Notes: generated by a model not told the origin, from the sequence alone. A DNA stretch of 64,000 nt from Dasypus novemcinctus (GCF_030445035.2 NC_080688.1:59657949-59721948); one strand, 5' to 3'. Positions 24,301 to 37,410 are shown, counted from the first letter of the stretch. Program-made: numbers and translations.

Positions 24301-25395
24301 AAATCCAATCAAAAACAGACAAAATTCTGAAGAGACAACGCAGCAAAAAAGATAAACAGATGACAAATAAGTGTATGAAAACATGCTTAACATCATATAT
24401 CATTAGGGAAATTAAAACTACATACCTAACAGAATGGTTAAAATCCAAACATCAGCACCACCAAGTGCTGGCAAAGATACAGAGCAACAGGAACTCTCAT
24501 TTATTACCAGTGGTAATATAAAATGGTATAGCCATTTTTGAAGACAGTTTCTTTTTTTTTTTCCCACAAAGATAAATATAGATTTAAAAGAAGGGCAGTG
24601 ATTGCACTGCTAGGTATTCACCCAAAGGACTTGAATGCTTATGTCCCTACAAAAGCCTGCACAAGAATATTTATAGGGGCTTTCTTCCTAATTGCCCCAA
24701 ATTAGAAGAAACCAAGATACCCTTTCATAAGAGAATGGATGAATAAACTGTGACACATGCATACAATGTCTGCTCTATCCTAAAAATGCCCTGTGCTCTA
24801 TTTATTCTTCCCTTTGCTCCACTTGCCCCCTACTCATGGAAACTACTGACATTTTTACTGTTTCCATAGTTTTGCCTTTCCCATAGTGAAAAAAATAGGA
24901 AGGAAGCTTAAATGCATATTTCTAAGTGAAAGAAGTCAATTTGAAAAGGCTACGTACTGTATATTTCCAAATGTATGGCACTGTGGGAAAGGCAAAACTA
25001 TGGAAATAGTAAAAATGGGAGTAGTTTCCATGAGTAGGGGGCAAGTGGAGGAACAGGAAGAATAAATAGAGCACAGGGCATTTTCAGGATAGTGCAGACA
25101 TTCTATATGAAACCATAAGGGTGAATATTTGATATTATCCTTTTGTCAAAACTTACATAACTGTATGTACAAAAAGAGAACCCTAAGGTAAACCATGAAT
25201 GTTAGTTACTAATATACTAGTACTGTGTCAATACTGTTTTCAGCAGTGGTAAGAAATGTACCACAATAATGCTCAAGGTTAATAATAGGGGAAATTTTGT
25301 TTGTAGTGGGTATATGGGAAATCTCTGTACTTTTTGAGCAATTCTTCTGTCAGTCAAAAACTACTCTAAAAAATAAAAGTTATTATGTTTATATA
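21400..25395 (+). mobile_element. Old L1 relic (L1M-like), ORF2 to 3' end
   Basis: ORF2-type wording runs throughout: reverse-transcriptase block near 22,780-23,420, with a palm relic 'tttgcagataatatgattgt' (FADNMIV) at about 23,177. C-terminal segments follow at 23,700-24,540, and the 3' end at about 25,340-25,390 ends 'aaactactctaaaaaataaa'. It is heavily mutated, with no usable frame. The 3' UTR contains an added inverted copy of itself, listed separately. Confidence 0.85.
24766..25102. repeat. Inverted repeat, arms of about 121 bp, spacer of about 94 bp
   Basis: 24,766-24,886 is nearly the reverse complement of 24,981-25,102. For example, 'ctctatttattcttcc' in the left arm pairs with 'ggaagaataaatagag' in the right, and 'gccccctactcatgg' pairs with 'ccatgagtagggggc'. 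The right arm is the normal L1 3' UTR; the left arm is a flipped extra copy. A single-stranded form could fold into a long hairpin. Confidence 0.85.
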
Positions 25396-25440
25396 CATAT
25401 CAATGTATGTATATGTATGTATGTATGTATATATACCATG
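25381..25440. repeat. TATG/TATA microsatellite
   Basis: A run of tatgtatgtatgtatg units with TATA edges directly follows the L1 3' end. Confidence 0.8.
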
Positions 25441-25891
25441 ACAAAGTCAAGCTTTGTATCTTTGTGACAAGATATGTGAAGATTGTTCAATATTAGAAAA
25501 TTTATAAATGTAATTCACCACTTTAAAAGAAAAACAAAGAGGAAATGATATGATCATCTCGATTGATTCAGAGTCTTGGAACATTTTGATACCCATTCAT
25601 AATAAAAACTATTAGTAAATTAGGAATAGAAGATATAATCCATAATCTGATACAGAAGATCTGTGTAACTTTAAGTTTATTAAAAATATAGAAACATTAG
25701 AAATATTACCTTCAATATATGAATTGAGTAAAGTATGCCCACCTCTTAAATATCATATTATTTTGAAGGTTGGTATCCTGTGCAATAAAAGAAGAAAAAA
25801 ATAGAGGCATGAAGATCATAAAGGAAGAAATGAAACTATCATTATATACAGAAGATAGAGTCATTTATAAACAAATGTTTAGCTGTATTGG
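25441..25891 (+). mobile_element. Old L1 ORF2 relic, first segment
   Basis: This is decayed L1 reverse-transcriptase sequence ('gttcaatattagaaaattta', 'atgatatgatcatctcgat'). It breaks at 25,891, where the MaLR-type element begins, and resumes after 28,626, so the two parts are one older L1. Confidence 0.7.
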
Positions 25892-26500
25892 TGTATTAGT
25901 CAGCAAAAGTGGTGCTGATGCAAAATACTAGGAATCTGTTGGCTTTTATAAAAGATATTTTTGGGGTAAAAGCTTACGGTTACAAGGCCCTAAAGAATCC
26001 AGCTCTAGGTGCCATAAGAGGTACTTTCTCAGGAAAGTCAGTTCCCACATATTGAAGCAAGATGGCAGGTGATCTCTTCCTGGTCTCTCCTTCCTTCTTC
26101 CTTTTAAGACTCCATAGTCCCAGCTTCTTCCAATCTCAGCTGTAGACTAGCATAGGTCTTGTTTCCTTCTGGGCCTTCTCTACTGCTCAGTTGTTCTGTT
26201 ATCTTCAGCTGCAAACTATCAGGAGAATGGCTCATCTCTGTTCCTGGGGATTTGGATGTCTCTACTCTTCTGTGTCTTGAGTGAGTGCCCATTTATATCA
26301 GCATACCAAGGGGGCAGGGATTTAACCTGAGCCATGCCTTACTGACATAGTTGAATCAAAGGCTCTTTACTGATTTAATTAAGTAAACTTAAAACCTTTG
26401 AATTTAATACAAGCAAAGGGTATCACACCCAGAAGAAGAGAACATTTTACAGGCATAATCCTTCTCTTTTTGTGGATTCATAAATAATCTCAAACTGCCA
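25892..26500 (-). repeat. 3' LTR of the MaLR-type element
   Basis: About 609 bp; pairs with 28,001-28,626. Shared blocks include 'gtggtgctgatgcaaaata' near the start and 'aacctttgaatttaatacaa' near the end. Confidence 0.8.
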
Positions 26501-27977
26501 TACTCTACCCTCTGAATCCCAAAAAAGATATTACAATATTAAAAAAAAAAAAACTTAAATGATTAACAATGCTAAGTAGAAAATGACATCAAAATCACTT
26601 CATAGAAATAGTTTGTTTTGGGCAAATTCCTCTCTGGTTGTATACCTGTGAAACTTACAAAACAATTTATCTGTTTCCAATATACAAAGGGACAGATATA
26701 GGATCAACATTTACATTACCATAAGGAGAATTTGGGAGGGAAACATGAGTCACTGGTCCCCAACAATTCTGAAAACCTGCAGGGCATACTCAAATAGATT
26801 TCAAAGTCTGAGAATCATTCTTAAGATGATGTTTTTTACTCCTCGGAGGTTCTTGGGGTCCTACCCTTTCCACAGGCTTGCCCAACCACCATTTTCTCGC
26901 TTCCACCCTCATCAAGCATCTGCGTGGCAACCAAGATCCAGACCTCACCCTCTAAGAACTTTGGGGTAATGGCCATATTTTACCCAGTTTCTGGGTACAG
27001 TCTCAACCCCCTTAGCACAGTGAGGTGCTGGCAACATTCTCCCTAATCTCTGTCATACAGGCCAACCCCTCTCAGCACAGTGGAGTGTCGACCTCACTCT
27101 CCCCAACCCATGGTGAATGTGCTCCACCCTCTCTGTGGCCTGGAGCAGCAAAACTCTCCCTAAACAGTGGGATGGAACATCCACCTCTTCAAATGCCAGG
27201 GCAAACTCCTTCTTTCCATACACGAGTGGGGTCCTTCTTTTGGCCCAAGGAGATGTCTTAATTCCAGACCCCAGTTTCCATGGTTTTCCACTTAAAGCTG
27301 TTTTCCCTCCCACCTCTTCCTTCCATGTCCCTTTTAGTCCAAGCTGACAGTGGTTTTGCTCATACAGATCTCTCAAAAAACTTGTTCATTTAGCATGCAG
27401 GAAGCAGGGGTCCAAGCCATCAGAGAGTAAGACTTACCACAAGTATTTCCTGGATAACTGCATTTTCAATCCTGAGCTACAAGTTACAAGTTTGGTTAAT
27501 TCCTCAAATGGGGCACTATTGTCTGGGGGCTTGATTTCCAGAAGCTTGGCATTTCCAGAATCAGTTTCTGGCTTCTTTGTGCCCAACAATTCTTTTATCA
27601 GCTTATCTCTTGCCTCCAATATTTTGCTACAGGCTGCAAGGAGAAGCCAGGCTGCATTTTCCACATTTAGTTAGGGGATCTCCTTGGCTAAATGTCCAAG
27701 CTCATAATTTTCAATTCCCCCTTCCATATAACATCAGGAGTCAATCTTGCTAAGTACCCTGAAACTCAGATAATCTTTCTTCCAGTTTCCAATAATAGCT
27801 TCATCACTTCCTTCTAAGGCCCCATCAAAAGTCTCTTTAGTGTCCATATTTCTATCAACAGTCCCTTCATAGTAATCTAGGTCTTTTCTACCAAGCACCT
27901 CCCAATTCTGCCAAAAAATACCCCTTACCTATTTTTTAAAAAGTTCCAGCAATTTTGGTAATTACATCAGACTGAAC

Positions 27978-27995
27978 CCCATTCTCCTGATACCA
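27978..27995 (-). promoter_or_regulatory. Primer-binding site, leucine-tRNA type
   Basis: On the minus strand the sequence tggtatcaggagaatggg lies just inside the 5' LTR. It resembles the leucine-tRNA primer site that names the ERVL group, with a few changes. Confidence 0.6.
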
Positions 27996-28000
27996 AATTC

Positions 28001-28626
28001 TTTATTAGTCAGCCAAAGTGGTGTTGATGCAAAGCACCAGAAATCTGTTGACTTTTATAACAGATAACTATTTGGGGTAAAAATTTACAGTTACAAGGTC
28101 CTCAAGAGTCCAACTCTAGGTACCATAAGAAATATTTTCTCATCAAAGTCAATTGCCATGTGTTGAAGTGAGGGGTGGAGGGGTCTCTCCTTCCTTCTTA
28201 CTCTTAAGAATCTGTGATCCTGCTTCTTCCAATCTCAGTTATAGCCTGGCATAGGCTCATTTCCTTCCAACCCTTCTCAGCTGCTCAGGTGCTCTGTTCT
28301 CTTCAGCTGCAAACTATCAGAAGAATGGCTCGTATCTCTTCCTGGGGATTTGGATGTTTGAACCTTCCACTTTATGTCACATGGCAGGACCAAAATGACC
28401 AAGTTCTCTCCCCTTCTGTATCTTCTTGGGTGAGTGCCCACTTATATCAGCCTACCAAGGGGCAGGGACTTAACCTGAGTCATGCCTTACTGACATGGTT
28501 GAATCAAAGGCCCTATATTGATTTAATCAAGTAAACTTAAAACCTTTGAATTTAATACAATCAAAGGGTATCACACCCTGAAAAACAGACCAGTTTTTGA
28601 GGGTTCATAAATATCTCAAACTGCCA
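28001..28626 (-). repeat. 5' LTR of the MaLR-type element
   Basis: About 626 bp; the partner of 25,892-26,500, with substitutions and small indels throughout, which indicates a fairly old insertion. Confidence 0.8.
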
Positions 28627-29990
28627 CAATTAGTAAAGAAACAGAAAAGTTTTTCAAGAAAGCTGGTTTCATTATTACTGCATCAAAGTCAGTTGCATCT
28701 TTATACATCAGCAATAAACACCTGAAAAAGATAAGTAAAGAAAAGAAACCATTTACAAGAGTATCTGAGAAGATCAAATAATCAGGAATAATTCAAACAA
28801 AATATGAACACATTCTCTACAGGTAGAATTGTAAATTTTATTTATTTAATTTTATTTTTATATTTTACAAAGGTCTTTTTATTTTTTCTCTATTTTTTTA
28901 AATGTTACATTAAAAAAATATGAGGTCCCCATATACCCCCCCTCACCCCACTCCTCCCACGACAGCAACCTCTTTCATCATCGTGGGACATTCATTGCAT
29001 TTGGTGAATACATTTTGAAGCACTGCTGCACCACATGGATAGTGGTTTGCATTGTAGTTTACACTCTCCCCCAGTCCACCCAGTGTGCCATGGCAGGACA
29101 TACAAGATCCAGCATCTCTCCCTGCAGTATCACCCAGGACAACTCCAAGTCCTGAAAATGCCCCCACATCCTATCTCTTCTTCCCTCTCCCTACCCTCAG
29201 CAGCTATCATGATCACTTTCTCCACAGCAATGCTACAATTTCTTCCATTACTAATCACAATAGTTCCATAGTAGAATATCAGTAAGTCCACTCTAATCCA
29301 TAAAATATATTTTAGAAACTAATTTTAAGTAATTCAAAAGGAATTAATTAAAGGGAGATGAGTTATGAGTTCGAAGACTGTTTTCTCCCAAATTTATTTA
29401 TAGATTCAGTAAAATTCCAATCAAAATACCAACATGGTTTTTCAGAGGTCTTCATAATTATTCCAAAATCTAATTGGAAATAATAGAGGCCTGAGGTGGT
29501 GAAAAATAATTCCAGAGGAAGAAGTGAGAGATCTACCCTATTTCAGCTTGTATTATAAGATGGTGGGGCATTGCTTCATGCATAGACAAATTTGACCAAT
29601 GGAATACAGTAAGAACCCAAAACCACTTACATATATACAACTCTGGTATATGGAAGAACAGCACATTAGATCAGTGGGTGAAATTGGAACTGTTCTGAAA
29701 ATGGAGCAGGAAAAGTGATTATTGAGTTAGAAAAAGATGAAGCTGAATCTGTACCGCATACAATATAGATAAAGGAATCCCAGATAGGTTAAGCACTTAA
29801 ATGTTTTTTTAAAAAGCATAAAATCCTATTATAAAGCATGTTATTTAGTTGAATATCTTGTAACTTAGGATATAGAAATTTTTTAAAGACACAAAAGGCA
29901 TCAAGTACAAAACAAATATTCATAAATTTAACTATAGTGAAATCAAGACTGTTAGTTCACCAAAAAATACCTTTAAAAAAGCAAAATACA
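28627..29990 (+). mobile_element. Old L1 ORF2 relic, second segment
   Basis: Continues the L1 broken at 25,891 ('catcaaagtcagttgcatct', 'aaattccaatcaaaatacc'). It is interrupted by the L1 3' fragment at 28,872-29,305 and fades out near 29,990. Confidence 0.7.
28872..29305 (-). mobile_element. 5'-truncated young-type L1, 3' end only, minus strand
   Basis: The reverse complement matches the 3' end of the L1 at 51,970-52,390 (shared 'atggattagagtgga', the G-rich tract, and 'tgtaac/tattaaaaaaa'). Duplications tatattttacaaa (28,859-28,871) and tatattttagaaa (29,306-29,318) flank it, matching at 12 of 13 bases. Confidence 0.82.
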
Positions 29991-31172
29991 AATGACAGGC
30001 TAGGACATAGTTCTATTTGTAGGACTAGAAAAAGTGCTTTGGGCAGAACATAAGAAGAATTGGCCTCCCCTTACAAGTGAATTTCTTTATGTGAGTCCAT
30101 GATGGATCTTTAGGCAAGGTAGGAAGAGTATCATATGATGAGAGAAAAGGGGTTTGATGTGCATTTCTTTCCTAACCAACATTCTATGTTTCATATAAGA
30201 GACTGATCAAGGGTGTGAATTAATTTAACTTTGTAATTCAGATCTCTGCAGTTTGCTTGTGTCACAGTTTTACTGCTGCAAGAGATAGGGAGATTTTCCT
30301 AGTATAGTCATAAAAATTTCCAAGTATTGTTCTATGTCTTGGTCAAAAATTTAGTTATTAGAGTTGCTATTCTCTTTATTAGTTTTCCATCACAATTAAA
30401 GATGTCATCCACCCTCAAAACCCACTCTATTCTTTATGTTCTTCCTGTTATTCTGTGGCAGCATCCACTTACTCTTGCAATGCCTTGTACTCACATGGAA
30501 ATGATCTAATTTATCTTGGAATACTTTTTATCCTAGATGATCAAATTCCAGTAATTTGCTATAAGCTGGATTTGTAGTGCTTTCAGCCTGAATTAGAGCA
30601 GATAAATCCAAGAGCTACTTTATTTTCATGAATGTCTGTTTCCTTAAAGTATATTTCTTTCAACTATTCATGGTATCAATTTTATGGGCTGCAAGCAACA
30701 GAAAACTATTCTAGATAATTTAAGCAAAAGAGATTAAGGAGATATTTTTTGGCTCACAGAAGCTAAACAACTAATAGAGAATCTGGGTTAAAACACTGGG
30801 AAACACAAAGAGGGGCAACTAGAAAAACAACCAAAATCAAGACACAACTAAAATGAATATTTTGGGTTGCATTTTTCATGTACCAATATCTGTGCCTTGA
30901 ATGATACACATGAAATTTGAATGTTACACTGATTTGGCCATTCTCAACAGGAATCTACCACTGTTTTTCCTTCTTTTACCTGTAATTCAGTGTGCCTGGA
31001 ATGTTTATTTACAACTGGTCAAATTTAAGAAATGTGTATTTTCTCTATCTGCAAAGAGGACTGTGTAAGAAAGTAGAAAGCTTTTTCTGCTTCTGCATTG
31101 GAAGGATGATTCCACCTCCCACCAAGATCAAATAATGATGACTCTGTCAAATAGAGAAAACTAAAATCGTTA
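29991..31172. other. No gene seen
   Basis: Mostly unique DNA. About 30,685-30,790 ('gcaagcaacagaaaactatt', 'ttttggctcacagaagct') reads like an old LTR fragment of unresolved family. Confidence 0.4.
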
Positions 31173-31486
31173 AATGCCTACTTGGAGGGTATTGTATCCC
31201 AAATAAAAAAATCCAAACCACTGCAATAAAGCAAGTCACACAAATATTTGCTTTCCCAATGCATATAAAAGTTATGTTTACGCTACACTGTAGTTTATTA
31301 AATGTGCAGTAGCATTTTGTCTAAAAAAATCAACATAAAAACCTTAATTAAAATGACACAGACACAAAATGAGCACATGCTGTTGGAAAATGGCATCAAT
31401 AGACTTGCTCAAGGCAGGGTTGCCACAAAGTATCAATTTGTCAAAAACACATTATCCGTGATGTGCAATAAAACAAGGTATACCTG
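31173..31486. mobile_element. Tigger1-like MITE (Tc1/mariner group)
   Basis: The left part ('gcaataaagcaagtcacaca', 'gcatataaaagttatgttt') and right part ('gagcacatgctgttggaaaa', 'cagggttgccacaaa') are the two ends of a Tigger1-type transposon joined by internal deletion. The right end, 'caaggtatacctg', is the terminal inverted repeat, followed by TA, the expected target duplication. A 67-codon frame inside is not a gene. Confidence 0.85.
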
Positions 31487-31544
31487 TATCAGAAATCTAC
31501 ATTGAAGTGTTTTGAGCAGGCTATTAAGATTCATGTGGAACACA

Positions 31545-34500
31545 GATGCAAAATGGCGGAGTAGGAGGTTTTAAAAATTGCTCATCCACTAGAGAAAAAG
31601 AAAAAATTGAAAAAAGAGACTGGAATTAAGTAGGTGGTAACCTGGTAACTCTGGAACCAAAATGGACATTAAGAACACGTACTGGAGTCCCAGAGAAAGT
31701 GAAAAGCTGCTGAGAGTTCAGCTATTGTAAAAGAAAGCATGAACCAATGACCAGACCCTATTGCTCAGCCCCACAGTAGTGGCTGCAGAAATGGCTATTG
31801 CTGCAGCAATGCAGCACAGATTCTAGGAGTAGCCAACTGGGGTCAGATATCTCTTCCTCTAAAATTTGGGATTGAGGTTGAGGTTGGTCTTGGGGATCCA
31901 TGAAAGACCAGCATCTAACCTCAGTTTAGGTCTTCTGGGCAGCAGTGCTTCCAAACTCCCACAACATCTACAAAGATGTTAAGAGATAGTGTTTACTTTT
32001 CTTTTCATTTATTTTTTCATTCTAGCAGGGTGTTAGGATCTGGTAGATCCCTGAGGGGAGAGAGTAGAATCTGGCCTTGGTTTCTTAGCAGCTTCTGGCC
32101 TCACACCAGCCTCTACCAGGACTTAAAGACCTAGAACACTTTTTTCATGGCTTGGGTTTCTTCTTTCTCTTTCTTGTGTTATTTAGTTTGGAGGATCCCT
32201 GAAGGTCCAGCACAGATACAGCCTCAGTTTCTCTCAAAAGCAGTGTCTTCTGGCCTTACACAATCATCTACAGGGGCGTAAAGAGCCAATATATAGTTTT
32301 TCTTTTTTTTTTTACTTTTTTTGAATTTTTATTTCTTTCTCTGTTTTATATTTTTGGATCTGGTGAACCTCTTATGGATAAGCAGGGATGCTGGCCTAGG
32401 TTTCAGACATGAAAGCAGTGGCTTCTGTCTTCCCACCAGGACACAGCAAGAGACTTGGAGAGACAGTGCACTTAATTGTTTTTCCCTTGTTTGTTTTTTT
32501 TTGTTTGTTTGTGCTTTTTTTTCCAGCACCCCACTGCCAGTACCAAAATCTGTTTTAGTTTCTTAGGTGCTTCATATCCTTGGCTCCTTTGCCACATGGC
32601 ATAGCACATGGCAGTGTCTATTGGTCTCTCCCTTCTCTCCTGGGTTTTGTTGATCTCAGTTTCTTGCCTCCATATTTTTCCCTTTATCTCTCTGTCTTCA
32701 TTCCATTTATAAAGGACTTGAGTAATAGAATTAAGACCCATCTTGATTGAGGTTGTGTACATAAAGTAACCTCATCAAAAGGCCCTACTTACAATGGGTT
32801 TATATTCACAAGAATAGTTAGGTGTTTTGTCTGTTTGTTAGTATTTTTCCTTTCTCCTTCCTTTTTCCTTCTTTTCTTAGACTAGCAGATTGAAGAGAGG
32901 GAAAAATGAATATCCACAGTGATCACAACATAATACTCAGAATACCCAATTATCAACAAAAAAATTAGAAAACATTCAAGGAGACTGGAAATTATGGTCC
33001 AGGAATAAGATAAAAAGAATTTGACAGAAAATATTCTAGAGGAAGCTCAGTCTCTGGAATTACTAATCAAATATCTTAGAAAAACTATCATAAAAAGGAT
33101 CAATCAACTTAAGGAAAACATGGACAAAGAACTAAAGAAAATCATGAGAATAATATATGAACAAACTAAGAATTTTCACAATTAGATAGATATTATAAAA
33201 AACCAAATGGACATTCTGGAAGTCAAAACTACAATAAAGTGAAAAATTCAATAGAGGGTTTCTAAAGCAGATTGGAGGAGGCAGAAGAAATAAATTAGTG
33301 GAATGGAGGAAAAAACAATTGAAATTGTCCAAGTTGAGAAGCAGAAAGAAAAAAGATTGAAAAAATTACCAGAATATGAGGAACTTGGGACACCACTAAG
33401 TGTAAATCATAGAAGACCCTGAATGAGAAGATAGAGATAGTGGGTCAGAAAAAATATTTGAAGAAATATGGCAGAAAACTTCCAAAATCTGATGAAAGAT
33501 ATGAATATACAAATCTAAGAAGATCAGCAAACAACAAGCAGGATGAACTTAAGCAGATATACACTAAGAGACATTATGATCAAACTCTCCAAAGCAAAGG
33601 TCAAAGACAGAATTATAATAAAAACAGCAAGAAAGAAGGACATGTTACATATGATGGATCCTTAATAAGATTAGCATCTGACTTGTGAATAGAAAATGGA
33701 GGCCTGAAGACAGTGTGTAGTCATATTTAAAGTGCTAAAAGGGGAGGCAGACTTGGCCCAGTGGTTAGGGTGTCTGTCTACCACATGGGAGGTCCTCGGT
33801 TCAAACCCAGGGCCTCCTTTGACTCGTGTGGAGCTGGCCCATGCACAGTGCTGATGCATGCAAGGAGTGCTGTGCCACGCAGGAGTGTTCCCCGCCTAGG
33901 GGAGCCCCATGCGCAAGAAGTGCGCCCTGTAAGGAGAGCCACTCAGTGCAAAAGAAAAGTATAGCCTGCCCAGGAATGGGTGCTGCACACACGGAGAACT
34001 GACACAACAAGATGACGCAACAAAAAGAAACACAGGTTCCCATGCCACTGACAACAACAGAAACAGACAAAGAAGAAGACTCAGCAAATAGACACAGAGA
34101 ACAGACAACTGGGTGAGGAGTGGGTGGGGGGAGGGGAGAGAAATAAATAAATCTTAAAAAAAAATAAAACAAAGTGCTAAAAGAAAAAAAAAACTGTTAC
34201 CTGAGAAAAATATCTCTAGGCAAAATGTCCTTCACATGACAGAGAAATTAAGATACTTGTGGACAAACAAAACTTGATGGAGTTCATTATCACTAGACTT
34301 GCCTTACAGGAAATGCTAAAGGGAGTCCTCCATGTTAAAAGGAAAGGACACTAGACTGTATTTTTGCTGGATGGTGAAATAAAAGTCTATGGTATAAGTA
34401 ACAATAAGCAAAATTCTGTCTTTTGTTTCTTATAAGGCTGAAAATCCAAATGCATAAAAAGTATCAATCTCTGTTAGTGGGCAGGTAATGAAGAAAGTTG

Positions 34501-37320
34501 TAATTTGTGACATGAACAGCATAAAAGGGAGTAATGGAGAGCAATGGGTACTGTGTATATGTAGGTTATTGAAGGCAAATGACAATTAATACAAGCTAAA
34601 TTGTAATAGGTTTAATATGCTAAATGTAATTCCCATGGTAATCATAAAGATGATATCTAAAAAAATTTACACAAAGTGAAAGGATAAGTCAAAATGGCTT
34701 ATTATAAGGGATCACCTAAACAAGAAGGAAGGCAATAATGAAGGAAAGGAGGGACAGGTATAAGAATTACAAGAAATAACAAGCAAAATGGCAGAAGTAA
34801 ATCTTGCCTTATCAATAATTTCCCTAAATATAAATGGATTAAACCCTCCAACCAAAAATCAGAGATTGGTAGAATGAATAAAGAAACCTGACACCACTAT
34901 ATACTGTTTACCAATGACCCATCTTAGACCCATAGATATAAACAGGTTGAAAGTGAAGGGATGGGAAAAATTTGTCATGCAAATAGGAATCAAAAGTAAG
35001 CAGGGTGGTTATATTAATACCAGAAAAAACAGACTTTCATATAGAAATTGTTATTAGAGAGAAAGAAGGCATTATATATCAATTAAAAGATCATTTCAAC
35101 AAGAAGATTAAACAATTATAAACATATATGTACCTAAATGCAGAACAGCACAGTATGTGACACAAACACTGACAGTTGAAGGAGAAATAGAAATCTCTAC
35201 AATAATAGTTTGATATTTCAATACACTACTTTCAACAATGGATAGAATATATAATCAGAAGAGCATAAAGGAAATAGAGTACCTGAACAACATTTAAACC
35301 AACACAATCTAATCATCATATATAGAACACTTCACCCAACAGTGGCAGAATGCACCTTCTTTTCAAGAACACATTGATCATTCCCTAAAATAGACCTTAT
35401 TAGGGCACAAGAGAAGCCTAAACTAATTTAAAAATATTGAAATCATAAAAGTAAACTTTTTGACCATAGTGGAATGAAGCTAGAAATCAATAACAAAGGA
35501 AAAATTGGAAATTTACAAATATGTGGAAATTAAACAGCACACTATAAACAATCAATTTAACCTATTGAAGAAATCACAAGGGAAATTAGAAAATACTTAG
35601 AAACAAAGGAAAACAAAGACATACAAAAATGTATGGGAAGCAGTGCAAGGAGAACTCAGGGGGAGATTTATAGCTAAGAATGTCTACGTTAAAGAAGGAA
35701 GATCTCAAATTAATAACCTAACTTTATATTTTGAGGGATTAGAAAAACAGAAGCAAAAGTAAACACAAAATAAGATTTAAACAGAGATAAATGAAATGAC
35801 AAATATAAAAGCAATTGAGGTAATAAACAAAACAAAAAGTTGGTTTTATGGAAAAAATCAGTATAATTGACAAACCTTTAGCTAGAGTGAGAAAGAAAAA
35901 AAGAGAAATGAGGCAATTAACTAAAAGCAGAAGGAAAATGGTGATGTCACTACTGACCTAACAGAAATAAAAGGGGTTATAAAAGAACATTATGAACAAT
36001 TCTATACCAACAAACTAGACAATTTAGAAGGAATGGAAAATTGCCAGTTAATTAGCCTAATTACCTCAAGAAGATATAGAAAACGTTAATGAACCTGAAC
36101 AATCTGAAGAAGAAATTAAGAAAACAATTCCATTTACAATGGCATTTAAAATAATAAAATAGGAATAAATTTAACTAAGGATAAAAAAGACCTTATACAG
36201 AGAAACAAATAGTGCTGAAAGAAACTAAAGAAGATATAAATAAATGACAAGACATCCCATATTCATGGATTAGAGGATTTAATATTGTTAATATGTCAGT
36301 ATTACCCAAAGCAATATACAAATTCAATGCAATCTGTATTAAAATTTGGCAGAAATGGAAAAGTCAATCCTCAAATTTACATGTAACTGCAAGGGACACT
36401 GAATAGTCAAAACAATTTTGAAGAAAAAAAGAGCAAGGTTGGAAGACTCAATTTCAAAATGTATTGCAAAGCAAGAGTAATCAAAATAATGTGGTGCTGG
36501 CACCAAGATAGACGAGTAGATCAGTGGAACAGAACTGAAAGTTCAGAAGTAGACCCACACTTCTATGACCAATTGCTTTTTGCAAGTGTGCTAAGTATAT
36601 GCATGGGGAAAAACAGTATCTTCAATAAATTGTGTTGGGAAAACTAGATATATACATGCAAAGAATTAATTTAGACCCCCACCATATGCCATATACAAAA
36701 ATCAACTCAACATGGGTCAATGACTACATATAAGAACTAAAATTGTAAACTCTCAGAAGATAACATAGGGGCAATTCTTTATGGCCTGAAATTTGGCAAT
36801 GGATTCTTAGATATGATACCAAAAACAAAAGCAACAAAAGAAACAATAGATAAATTTGACTTCATCAAAATTTAAGAACTCATGTGCATCAAAGGAAATT
36901 ACCAAATTAAAAATAGTTTTAAGCCATATAACTGATAAGGGTTAATAGCCAAAATATATTTAAAAACTCCTGCAAGTCAACAACAATATGAAACACAACC
37001 CAATTTAAAAAATGGGCAAAGGATTTGAATAGACACTTTTTCCAAAGACGATGTACAGAGAGCCAATAAATGGTACAAATGACCATGAAAAGATGTTCAA
37101 CACCATTAGCAATTACAGAAATGCAAATTAAAACCACAATGATATGCCACTTCACACCAACAAGGATAACTATTGTTTAAAAAGAAAAACAGAAATTACC
37201 AAGTGTTGGAGAGAATTCAGAGATATTGGAATTCTGGTGCATTGTTGGTGGCAATGTAAAATGGTGCAATCACTCTGGAAAGCAATATAACATTCCTCAA
37301 AAAGTTAAATATAGATTAAA
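31545..37320 (+). mobile_element. Older L1, 5' UTR through ORF2 (first part)
   Basis: It begins near 'gatgcaaaatggcggagtag', a normal L1 5' start. ORF1 relics follow at about 32,880-34,330; a short frame at 33,440-33,688 is an ORF1 C-terminal remnant. ORF2 runs from about 34,790, with endonuclease at 34,800-35,600 and reverse transcriptase after it. It is full of stops. The element is interrupted by a SINE at 33,742 and by the younger L1 at 37,321, and resumes at 52,397. Confidence 0.85.
33742..34170 (+). mobile_element. Armadillo DAS-SINE, well-preserved copy
   Basis: The tRNA-derived head shows an A box (about tggcccagtggttagggtg, 33,753-33,771) and a B box (ggttcaaaccc, about 33,798-33,808). 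The body has the DAS wording 'gagctggcccatgcacagtg', 'aggagagccactcagtgca' and 'acacaacaagatgacgcaac', and it ends in an aaataaataaatctt tail with A-rich sequence. A perfect 13-bp duplication, aaagtgctaaaag, flanks it (33,729-33,741 and 34,171-34,183). It sits in the ORF1 part of the older L1. This family is the main reason for naming an armadillo source. Confidence 0.92.
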
Positions 37321-37410
37321 ATGAGGCGGGGCAAGATGGGTCTGAGTGAGTGCACCTCATAATCTCTCCTTCAAAGAAGCAACTGAGTAGGGTTGGAGTC
37401 CTGCTGGACC

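Larger units (their letters stand above)
25892..28626 (-). mobile_element. ERVL/MaLR-type endogenous element, two LTRs, minus strand
   Basis: Two long direct repeats bracket about 1.5 kb of internal DNA. On the plus strand each repeat begins TGTATTAGTCAGC (or TTTATTAGTCAGCC) and ends AAACTGCCA. The internal end next to 28,001 carries a leucine-type primer site on the minus strand, as in ERVL and MaLR elements. Next to 26,500 is a purine-rich stretch on the minus strand. No gag, pol or env frame could be recognised inside, and the size fits a non-autonomous MaLR-like element. I found no clear flanking duplication. It lies in an older L1. Confidence 0.75.

Noticed and set aside
27053..27376. 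107-codon minus frame inside the MaLR-type element
   Set aside because: I checked it as a possible gag remnant. No matrix, capsid or nucleocapsid motif is seen, and the opposite strand is open too.
33671..34172. Minus-strand 123- and 70-codon frames with hydrophobic runs
   Set aside because: They lie antisense across the DAS SINE. A similar frame appears antisense to the SINE at 15.9-16.2 kb, which shows a repeat origin.
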